Assembly (NCBI RefSeq): GCF_003719335.1
Contig: NZ_RIAS01000006.1
Location: 62,001-126,000, forward strand
DNA: 64,000 nucleotides
Source of the DNA: Paenibacillus amylolyticus
GTDB taxonomy: Bacteria > Bacillota > Bacilli > Paenibacillales > Paenibacillaceae
Direction: 5' to 3'
In this document: piece by piece, positions 57,340-64,000 of the stretch
Position numbering within the stretch: the first letter of the stretch is position 1
How the letters are laid out: every line of letters starts with the position of its first letter
Notes under the pieces: generated by a model
Database searches by the model: none
What the model was told of the DNA's origin: nothing
Seen by the model: the letters and a program-made list of their open reading frames with translations, nothing else
Translations under genes and position numbers: made by a program

Positions 57340-59631
57340 TTATCCATTCGAGATTAATGTTCTTTGGTCAGCGGGTAGTGGATCGACGGAATACGTTATC
57401 AACTGTTCGATTTGCTTTAACAATTGCTTTACTTCTTCATAAGAATTGCCGGCAACAATAACATGTCCAATTCTATGCGAGAAATTTTCAGGTACCTGTA
57501 CAGCATCCCCTTCATTTACATAGACAGAGATACTTTTCACTTCGACCATCCCTTGAATTGCCTTCAGGTTATTAATGCTGCGCAAGATACCGGATTCCTT
57601 CACTGTTAGAAAATAGATTCCTGAGACTCCCAGATTCTCGTTCTTAAATTCTGGTTTTATACCCACAGAACAGAGAATCTGGCTATTCAGCAAATCTATG
57701 CCAGTAGAGTTTCTGACAAGCTCAGGTATCATACCTCCAGGCAATCGAGCATTCGTTTCGATAATATATGCCCCTCGATCGGTTAGTTTTATCTCAGTAT
57801 GTGAGGCACCATATGTGAATTTAACGGCTTGAAGTGTGGAAGTGACCATATCTATAATGTGATGTTCCGTTTCTTTAGACATTTTGGCTGGGAATATATG
57901 CGCATGTTCGACAAAGTAAGGGCTTCCAGTTACCGTTTTCTCCGTAATCCCAATACACTCCGCGACACCATCCCATGAAAACATCTCAACACTAAATTCA
58001 GGCCCTTCGATATACTCTTCCACGAGTACAGTTTGTACCGTTCTTTGACCACGTCCATTGAACTCCATTTTCAAAATTTTCAGAGCATGTTCCTCTAATT
58101 CTTCCCATGAAGAACAGAGAAGTACATTATTGGATCCACTGTCATCTGCAACTTTACATACACAGGGAAATTCAATTTTCGATTGAAGTGAATACAACTC
58201 AAATTCTGATGTTATGATGTCGTATTTAGGTTGTTTCAAGCTGTAAGCATTGAGTTTTTCTCGAAAAAGAGCTTTATTCCGGCAAATATGTATTGAATCA
58301 CGACTATTACTCTTCAGTTCAAAATATCCAGCCATTTCAGCAGCCGTTTCTAAGTAAAAATCACTTGTTGTCATAATTCCTACTATGGATGGGATATTCT
58401 CTTTCATCAGAGCCTGATACAAACTCGCTTTATCATTTGTCTCAGCCGTTATAACAGCACAAAGATCATGATTTAAATTACGATACATATCTGGATTTCT
58501 AGCCATTAATACAGGTTCGTAATTTAAATCCCTTGCCTTTTGCAATGCCTGCATTCCCGTTCCTGTTGTATTCGATTCAATAAAGACAAGACATTTACTA
58601 GCCTGATTCTTTGGAAGAGAAGCATAAGACCATGAATCGGCAACCGTATTTAACTCGATACATTTAGGCTCCGTTTGTATTCTACCTATAAGTAAGTTAT
58701 TTTTTCCATAGTATTCTTGGTTATAGATACTGTTGGCATATCGGTCGCCCCGATCAGGAAAAATCGCAACGACATTACAGGATTCCTCCGCTTGTGCTGC
58801 TAACCACTTGGCGACATGATAAGCAGAGCCAGAACTGTTTCCTGCAAAAATTTGCTCTTGATACGCAAGTTGCAGAGTTGCATTAAATGCTTCCTCATCA
58901 TTCAGCCAATGGACTTCATCAATGATATTAAAATTGACATTTGGAGCTATTAAGCTGTTCCCTAATCCGCCCTGCAGCCGTCCTGGATGATCCGGTTGAC
59001 CGAAGATTACACTGCCAACCGCATCGACTGCAACTACCTTCAGATTCGGATTATATTTTTTTAACGTTTGAGCAGTTCCGGACAGTGAACCCCCACTTCC
59101 TACAGAACCTACCAGAATATCTACTTTGCCAATATCCTTTACGATCTCCATCGCCATATCTTCATAAGCGTTAGGGTTCTCGGGATTTTCATATTGCCGT
59201 GGCCAAAAAGCATCAGGGTATTGCAACAGTAAAGAATTTAACATCTCCAGACGTGCTGATTGCCAACCTCCCTCTGCCCCCATTTTCGATACAATATGAA
59301 TCTTGCAACCCAAAGATTCTAATTTCGCATGGGTGACCCTATCTATACGAGGGTCAGTAACAATATGCACAGGATGTCCCATACAACGTCCGACCAGTGC
59401 AAGCCCGCAAGCCATTGTTCCTGATGAACTCTCAATAATAGGGGCACCTTCTTTTAAAACGCCTGATTTCTTAGCACACTCTATGACTCTTTTGGCAACG
59501 CGATCTTTCATTCCAAATGGATTCATCAGTTCCAGTTTTGCAAAACATTTTCCTGGATGCACCGGGGAGGCGTTCACTTTCAATTGAATTAGAGGTGTGT
59601 TACCAATCATACCTACCATATTCTCAATCAT
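57340..59631 (-). CDS. Cysteine synthase-like PLP enzyme fused to ATP-grasp amino acid ligase
   Basis: This 763-residue fusion has an N-terminal half (1-310) that is a fold-type II PLP enzyme of the cysteine synthase/SbnA branch: PLP Lys42 in NPFGMKDRVA, the ESSSGTMACGLA substrate loop, and VGSVGSGGSLSGTA for the PLP phosphate. The C-terminal half (about 325-763) is ATP-grasp: a KVADDSGSNNV loop, VEEYIEGPEFSVEMFS, and HTEIKLTDRGAYIIETNAR with the metal-binding Glu/Asn, followed by a LAL_C2-like domain. Replacing the phosphate of O-phospho-threonine with the amine of Asp would give the adduct cleaved by the neighbouring lyase. What the ligase half joins is unknown. The start follows AGGGGG. 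Confidence 0.85.
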   Translation of the reverse strand: MIENMVGMIGNTPLIQLKVNASPVHPGKCFAKLELMNPFGMKDRVAKRVIECAKKSGVLKEGAPIIESSSGTMACGLALVGRCMGHPVHIVTDPRIDRVTHAKLESLGCKIHIVSKMGAEGGWQSARLEMLNSLLLQYPDAFWPRQYENPENPNAYEDMAMEIVKDIGKVDILVGSVGSGGSLSGTAQTLKKYNPNLKVVAVDAVGSVIFGQPDHPGRLQGGLGNSLIAPNVNFNIIDEVHWLNDEEAFNATLQLAYQEQIFAGNSSGSAYHVAKWLAAQAEESCNVVAIFPDRGDRYANSIYNQEYYGKNNLLIGRIQTEPKCIELNTVADSWSYASLPKNQASKCLVFIESNTTGTGMQALQKARDLNYEPVLMARNPDMYRNLNHDLCAVITAETNDKASLYQALMKENIPSIVGIMTTSDFYLETAAEMAGYFELKSNSRDSIHICRNKALFREKLNAYSLKQPKYDIITSEFELYSLQSKIEFPCVCKVADDSGSNNVLLCSSWEELEEHALKILKMEFNGRGQRTVQTVLVEEYIEGPEFSVEMFSWDGVAECIGITEKTVTGSPYFVEHAHIFPAKMSKETEHHIIDMVTSTLQAVKFTYGASHTEIKLTDRGAYIIETNARLPGGMIPELVRNSTGIDLLNSQILCSVGIKPEFKNENLGVSGIYFLTVKESGILRSINNLKAIQGMVEVKSISVYVNEGDAVQVPENFSHRIGHVIVAGNSYEEVKQLLKQIEQLITYSVDPLPADQRTLISNG

Positions 59632-59657
59632 AATTTTCCCCCTGCTATTTTATTTTT

Positions 59658-61145
59658 TCACAAAAAACGTGCTAATTGTTCTTCCCGTTCCATTTGGGAA
59701 TTTGAGAGATTCGCCACTCTGGATTCCAAGCTATTTTTACATTGCGTCATCTCTTCCAATTGATGGTCAATTCTTGTTTTCACCATGGATGGATTAGTAG
59801 AGCCATAAGACGTTTTTAGATTCAAATTATTTTCCACATCAAAAGACAAGGAAAGTATTTCTGCTGGATTTTGAATACTATATCCCTCTTCGGCGCATTT
59901 TTGTTCAAGGATGTGCGCATTGTACTCTTGGGGTGAAAGATTCAATCGCATGGCTTCCATAATATATCGACCAGCTATAACTTGAGATTTTCTATAAGGA
60001 ATGTTATCTCTGATTGTCAAAAAGTTAGCTAAACTGAACCCGCCAAAATAATCTTTTTTACAGATGGATAACATTCTTTCTTCTTTAAAATTCAAATGTT
60101 GAATAACGAGTGTTAAGAGAGTGAGTATGGATTGACTTGTGTGGGAGAGGTCTATGAAGTAAGTGCTACTTTCTTTTGAGGTTTCGACCAAATTAGAATA
60201 AGGCGTATTTTTCTGTCCTAAAATAAAGTTGTTATGAAAAGCGGCTAAATGTGAACACTTCCCTCTTATACGTTCCAAAATAGGGAAATTTTTCTTCTGA
60301 GGCATGGCAGAGGAAATACCTGATAGGCTTCCAGGCAAGTCAATAAACTGAAATTCGCTGCTCCCCCATAACATAAGATCCGTAAGAAATCTTGAAATCA
60401 AAACGGAGAACACGGATAACTCAGCAGATATTTGGAGAACCCATTGTCTTGAAGCCACGGATCGTAAAGCATTGTTGTTTGTATCACTGAAGCCAAGTAG
60501 GCGTGCAAGTGAATCACGATCCCAGTTCAATTCCACCCCGGCCATTGCACCAGCTGCCAGTGGAGATTTATTGATATTGTCATACGTATGTATCCAATTT
60601 TTATGTATTTGTATCAGTTCATCCAGCATAGCAGAGAGGTAAAAACCTGGAGTAATAATCTGTGCAGATTGGAAATGAGTATATCCTGGCATCGGGGTGT
60701 TTGTATATTGCTTCGCTAAATTCAATATTTCATCAATTAGGAAACCCAGTTTTGTGATCATTTGCAACAATTCCTGCCTAGCAAACATCAGTTGAGCGCA
60801 TGCCTGAACGTCATTTCGACTTCGATCGGCATGCCAATAAGGAACTGAATCACTCAAAGAGCTTTCAACATTTTTTTCGATTGCGAACAGAATATCAGAC
60901 ATATTATTTTCAGGACTAGCAACTAATAGATCCTTCGTGATTGACGTTAAAATGCTGTTGATTTCAGCACCCTGATCTTTACTTACACATTGCATTTTCA
61001 CATATTCTAACAACATAACTTGTTCAATTTGAATGTAGTACTCCAACAGATGTTCTACTTCATAATTAAATTGCGGCTCTAAAATTTCGTCATGCAATAT
61101 TTCTTTAGGAAAATTGTCAATTCTACCCGTAAATGCACTGGACAT
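59658..61145 (-). CDS. Argininosuccinate lyase-like enzyme (fumarase/aspartase superfamily)
   Basis: This 495-residue enzyme is the first gene of the operon, starting at the ATG at 61145 after AGGGGTG. Superfamily signatures are present: WHADRSRNDVQAC, GYTHFQSAQ (catalytic His region), PLAAGAMAGVELNWDRD, and the serine loop GISSAMPQKKNF, where the usual final Pro is replaced by Phe. Argininosuccinate lyase eliminates fumarate from argininosuccinate; homologues in peptide antibiotic clusters are thought to release 2,3-diaminobutyrate from an aspartate adduct. There are no other arginine genes nearby, so a housekeeping arginine role is unlikely. The reaction here is inference. Confidence 0.88.
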   Translation of the reverse strand: MSSAFTGRIDNFPKEILHDEILEPQFNYEVEHLLEYYIQIEQVMLLEYVKMQCVSKDQGAEINSILTSITKDLLVASPENNMSDILFAIEKNVESSLSDSVPYWHADRSRNDVQACAQLMFARQELLQMITKLGFLIDEILNLAKQYTNTPMPGYTHFQSAQIITPGFYLSAMLDELIQIHKNWIHTYDNINKSPLAAGAMAGVELNWDRDSLARLLGFSDTNNNALRSVASRQWVLQISAELSVFSVLISRFLTDLMLWGSSEFQFIDLPGSLSGISSAMPQKKNFPILERIRGKCSHLAAFHNNFILGQKNTPYSNLVETSKESSTYFIDLSHTSQSILTLLTLVIQHLNFKEERMLSICKKDYFGGFSLANFLTIRDNIPYRKSQVIAGRYIMEAMRLNLSPQEYNAHILEQKCAEEGYSIQNPAEILSLSFDVENNLNLKTSYGSTNPSMVKTRIDHQLEEMTQCKNSLESRVANLSNSQMEREEQLARFL

Positions 61146-61711
61146 CTCAAGCACCCCTTTGAATTTTTGGTTTCTATCCATTTTGGGACGTAGATTAAAT
61201 TCACAATTTCACCTAATATGCAAATGAACATTCAAAATTAGTAGGGTTGTAAATCTATAGAACAGAGGCGGCTTCACAGAATGGGGGACCGTTTCATTTT
61301 TTTAATATATACATCAAAAGATACTATTCATACAAATAAAACTAATAATTTTATAATATAGATTAAATATACATTATTGATAGTTAGTTTTCAACGAAAT
61401 TCCCCAAATTATTCTATTTAATAACAATTAATCCCTTAATACTGCTTAAGTTTTCTACAATAAAAATGATATTGGAAATAAAAAATTATCATGTACCAGC
61501 GCAAAATGTAACATAATATTACATATAAGTAATATATATACTTTATTAGTTTTCAACTTATCGTTAACACTTCACTCCTTCATACTACGAAAAATTATAA
61601 TGTGGACATATGAAATAGCCGCTTATCTACTCTTACAGATAGCGGCTATTTCCTGATATTATATGTTATTTCACAATTAGGGCATATAGATTATGGAAAC
61701 CCCAACTAGTA
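61146..61711. other. AT-rich region upstream of the lipopeptide operon
   Basis: These 566 bases between nagA and the first biosynthetic gene contain no supported gene. They hold the hairpin at 61613-61651 and then extremely AT-rich DNA, where the operon promoter must lie. I could not single out a reliable -35/-10 pair and see no T-box or other clear riboswitch core. No regulator gene is linked to the cluster. Confidence 0.45.
61613..61651 (-). terminator. Hairpin downstream of nagA, probable terminator
   Basis: AAATAGCCGCTTATCT and AGATAGCGGCTATTT pair almost completely (one bulged base) around an eight-base loop. The sequence after it on the minus strand is A/T-rich without a clean T run. 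It lies 60 bases after the nagA stop and separates the amino-sugar operon from the lipopeptide operon. Confidence 0.55.
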
Positions 61712-62935
61712 TTATTCGCTTACAGGATCGATCCTTCTGCCCTTGACCCACACCGTATCAATCTCCAAATCCTCATTCAACAAAACGATATCCGCCTGTT
61801 TCCCCTTCACCAGGGAACCCGTTCGGTCGTCAATCCCCAGCAAACGAGCTGGCGTCAAGCTGGCTGCTCTAGAAGCAACGATCAAACTTAGCCCTACTTC
61901 CTGCACAAGATAGCGGAACCCCCGAACCATGGTCAACGTGCTTCCTGCCAGAGCGCCGCCGTCCTTTAACCGCGCCTCACCGTTCTTCACAATAACAGGC
62001 AAATCACCGATTTTGTATTCGCCATCGTCCAGTCCTGCAGCAGACATCGCATCGGTAATCAGCACCAGCTGATCGTTCCCCTGTTTCAATTGAGCAAGGA
62101 TTGAAATCGCCGCAGGATGCACATGAATGCCATCGGCAATGACTTCAGCACTGATACGTGGATCACTTAGCACGGCTCCTGCTGTTCCCGGCTCACGGTG
62201 GTGCAGCGGAGTCATGGCATTAAACGTATGCACGGCATGATGCAATCCGGCCTCCACTGCGCGCTGCACGTCGTCGTAAGTTGCGTCAGTATGACCAAGC
62301 GCAGCCGTTATCCGCTGTTCCCGCAGCCAGGAGATGACCTCCAGTGCACCATCACGTTCTGGTGCCAGCGTCACCTGACGAATAAGACCAGGATATTGCT
62401 TTTCCCATCCCTGCAGCCAAGTAACATCAGGAAGCACGATATGATCGGGATTTTGCGCGCCAGGCCACTTCGGACTAAAAAAGGGGCCCTCCAAATGCAC
62501 GCCTTCCAGCTGAGCATAAGGCATTTCCTCCGATCGGTAGCGATCTACTTCAGCCAAAACATGATCCAGACGTTCCTTCGGAGCCGTCATCGATGTGGCG
62601 AGCATCGCCGTTGTTCCCTGTGAACTATGAAATGAAGTGATCTTGTCCAATACGTCAGGACTGGCATCCATGAAATCTTCCCCGTTACCGCCATGTACGT
62701 GGATATCTATAAATCCAGGTACAATAAGGCCCGCCGCTTTTGCAGGAAGTGATCCTGCTTCTTGCCTAATTCGTTCAGGCAGGCCTTCCGGTATACCGGC
62801 ATAAACGATTTTTCCAGCGCGCCAGACGATCAGGCCGTCTTCGAGCAATTCATCAGCAAGCAGTAGTCTGGCGCGGAGCAGCGTTAACTTTTTTCCCAAC
62901 TCACCGCCACTGACTTTAGGATTCGCTTCGGTCAT
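61712..62935 (-). CDS. nagA: N-acetylglucosamine-6-phosphate deacetylase
   Basis: This cytoplasmic amidohydrolase removes acetate from GlcNAc-6-phosphate. The metal-binding signature GFIDIHVHGGNGEDFMD sits near residue 76. The middle carries VHLEGPFFSP, the ALGHTDATYDDV and HAVHTFNAM histidines, and ITDAMSAAG with the catalytic Asp. The length of 407 residues is slightly longer than usual because of an N-terminal extension of about 15 residues. It overlaps nagB by four bases and follows it in transcription, feeding fructose-6-phosphate formation. Confidence 0.95.
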   Translation of the reverse strand: MTEANPKVSGGELGKKLTLLRARLLLADELLEDGLIVWRAGKIVYAGIPEGLPERIRQEAGSLPAKAAGLIVPGFIDIHVHGGNGEDFMDASPDVLDKITSFHSSQGTTAMLATSMTAPKERLDHVLAEVDRYRSEEMPYAQLEGVHLEGPFFSPKWPGAQNPDHIVLPDVTWLQGWEKQYPGLIRQVTLAPERDGALEVISWLREQRITAALGHTDATYDDVQRAVEAGLHHAVHTFNAMTPLHHREPGTAGAVLSDPRISAEVIADGIHVHPAAISILAQLKQGNDQLVLITDAMSAAGLDDGEYKIGDLPVIVKNGEARLKDGGALAGSTLTMVRGFRYLVQEVGLSLIVASRAASLTPARLLGIDDRTGSLVKGKQADIVLLNEDLEIDTVWVKGRRIDPVSE

Positions 62936-63660
62936 CTAACCAGCCTCCCTGCCGCTCGATCCAGCAATACAACCACATTCGGATGACATTGCAGCAAAGA
63001 TGCCGGGCAGGATGTGGTAATCGGACCCATGAACGCTTCGCGGATAATCTCCGCTTTTTCCTCTCCACGAGCAATGAGCAGGATCTGTTTCGCTTTTAAA
63101 ATGGAACCTACCCCCATCGTAATCGCTTGCGCTGGAACTTCGTCGATGCTGTCAAAAAAGCGGGCATTCGCCTTTCTCGTTTCTTCCTTCAGATCCACCA
63201 CATGGGTGCGACCCGTCAACTCCGTTCCAGGTTCATTAAAACCAATATGACCATTATGCCCGATCCCGAGCAATTGTAGATCTACAGGCCCACGATCCTC
63301 TAAACGCCGCTCATAACCAGTACATTCCTCTTCCAAATTTACTGCCTCGCCATTCGGCACATTCGTGCGGGACAGGTCGATGTCGATATGATTAAACAGC
63401 TGCTCATTCATAAAACTGCGGTAGCTTTCACGATGCTCCGTAGGCAACCCTACATATTCATCCAGATTAAACGAAGAGGCCTGCGCAAAGCTTACGAGAC
63501 CTTTTTGATACATTGTAATTAACTGTTTATAAATACCGACAGGCGAACTACCTGTTGCAAGTCCGAGTACGGCACGGGGTTTCGTTTGCAGCAAGCTGGT
63601 GATCAGGCCTGCACCTGTCGCGTTCAAATCTTCTTCATTTTCAAAAATACGAATATTCAT
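62932..63660 (-). CDS. nagB: Glucosamine-6-phosphate deaminase
   Basis: This enzyme converts glucosamine-6-phosphate to fructose-6-phosphate and ammonia. It has the family signatures LGLATGSSPVGIY near residue 33, the FNLDEYVGLP catalytic aspartate block, LLGIGHNGHIGFNEPG with the active-site His and a C-terminal ITMGVGSIL. Length is 242 residues, as expected. A GGAGGTG site lies inside the end of the preceding regulator gene. The order regulator-nagB-nagA on the minus strand is a single amino-sugar operon. Confidence 0.96.
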   Translation of the reverse strand: MNIRIFENEEDLNATGAGLITSLLQTKPRAVLGLATGSSPVGIYKQLITMYQKGLVSFAQASSFNLDEYVGLPTEHRESYRSFMNEQLFNHIDIDLSRTNVPNGEAVNLEEECTGYERRLEDRGPVDLQLLGIGHNGHIGFNEPGTELTGRTHVVDLKEETRKANARFFDSIDEVPAQAITMGVGSILKAKQILLIARGEEKAEIIREAFMGPITTSCPASLLQCHPNVVVLLDRAAGRLVR

Positions 63661-63663
63661 CTG

Positions 63664-64000
63664 TCAAGCACCTCCGGTGTGATGGAAACGATAGGACTGC
63701 ACATTGTGATACGACTGCTCAAGTTTAGGTATAAATTGATCAAAATCTGCACTCACCATGCCTGTGAACAAAATATCAATCACATGCAGCAGCGCAATGC
63801 GTGATGCCATATCTCCACGCCGCATCCCTTCTTCAAGAGATGAGGTGAAGAGTGGAATATCGGATACCGAGGCCAGTGAGTTACTGCCATATGACGTCAG
63901 CGAGATGGTGGAAGCTCCAGCTTGTTTGGCACAAGTCAGGGCATCAATGGTCTCCGGTGTTTCACCCGAGTAGGACACGGCCATGGCCACATCTCCTTGA
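63664..64000 (-). CDS. RpiR/MurR-family regulator, C-terminal SIS domain (incomplete)
   Basis: Only the C-terminal 111 residues are in the window; the frame is open to the edge. Visible is the sugar-phosphate-binding SIS signature GDVAMAVSYSGETPET followed by ISLTSYGSNSLASVSDIPLFTSS. In this family an N-terminal helix-turn-helix, lying outside the window, binds DNA and the SIS domain senses a phosphosugar. Position directly before nagB suggests it controls the nag operon in response to an amino-sugar phosphate. Confidence 0.85.
   Translation of the reverse strand, partial: QGDVAMAVSYSGETPETIDALTCAKQAGASTISLTSYGSNSLASVSDIPLFTSSLEEGMRRGDMASRIALLHVIDILFTGMVSADFDQFIPKLEQSYHNVQSYRFHHTGGA

Noticed and set aside
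57340..59631. Housekeeping cysteine synthase (cysK)
   Set aside because: It is fused to an ATP-grasp ligase and embedded in a biosynthetic operon with a threonine kinase and lyase, so a secondary-metabolite role is more likely.
59658..61145. Housekeeping argininosuccinate lyase (argH)
   Set aside because: No argG or other arginine gene is nearby, the serine loop has an unusual Phe after Asn, and the gene opens a peptide antibiotic operon.
61146..61711. T-box or amino acid riboswitch before the lipopeptide operon
   Set aside because: I looked for the conserved T-box core and found none. The only strong structure is the hairpin after nagA.

Overview
The window looks like chromosomal DNA from an endospore-forming Gram-positive bacterium, most likely Paenibacillus or a close relative. 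The reasons are strong GGAGG-type ribosome binding sites, the gerM-rph-rdgB order known from Bacillus, YutG/PgpA-like, YunF-like and YisO/AsnO-like proteins, and a stalk-domain and a WG-repeat secreted protein. The genus is an inference; there is no rRNA or other marker in the window. I see no tRNA or rRNA gene, CRISPR array, transposase or phage gene.

Left part (1-29.1 kb), mostly housekeeping and small operons. It holds an incomplete hypothetical gene, an AsnO-type asparagine synthetase, and a chemoreceptor preceded by a 19-codon leader ORF that overlaps its start codon. Next is a five-gene operon (4477-9648, minus strand) that I recognise as the uncharacterised STM4011-STM4015 cassette: two radical SAM proteins, an alkaline-phosphatase-superfamily hydrolase, an ATP-grasp protein and a leucine-rich-repeat protein. 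Then come gerM-rph-rdgB, a PgpA-like protein, and a three-gene redox operon: a small membrane-anchored protein ending in a flavinylation-like TGAS, ApbE, and a ferric-reductase-like membrane protein. These are followed by a metallo-beta-lactamase-fold hydrolase, a methyltransferase, a DUF72 protein and two large secreted proteins. A decayed 1.3 kb stretch, an M20 dipeptidase, a tandem palindromic repeat, a TetR-family regulator and an oleate hydratase complete this part.

Right part (29.2-61.1 kb), a ten-gene minus-strand operon for a non-ribosomal lipopeptide. Transcription order is: argininosuccinate-lyase-like enzyme; cysteine-synthase/ATP-grasp fusion; threonine aldolase; malonyl transacylase; a 2,999-residue FAAL-ACP-KS-ACP-aminotransferase-C-T-C hybrid; an NRPS ending in a thioesterase; a PduX-like threonine kinase; an MFS exporter; a second two-module NRPS; a small unknown protein. 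The hybrid plus the transacylase match the iturin/mycosubtilin beta-amino-fatty-acid starter system. The kinase, cysteine-synthase-like enzyme and lyase form a plausible 2,3-diaminobutyrate (Dab) pathway from threonine and aspartate. Adenylation-domain residues read by eye predict Gly (twice), Asp and one substrate I cannot assign. There are five thiolation (T) domains in peptide modules but only four adenylation (A) domains, because the first peptide module lacks one. The two Gly adenylation domains are nearly identical at DNA level over 1,469 bp and look like a recently exchanged cassette. A beta-amino-acylated pentapeptide, X-Gly-Asp-X'-Gly, is my best guess at the product. I do not recognise it as a known compound.

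Right end (61.7-64 kb): the nagA and nagB amino-sugar catabolic genes and the C-terminal part of an RpiR/MurR-type regulator that runs off the window.
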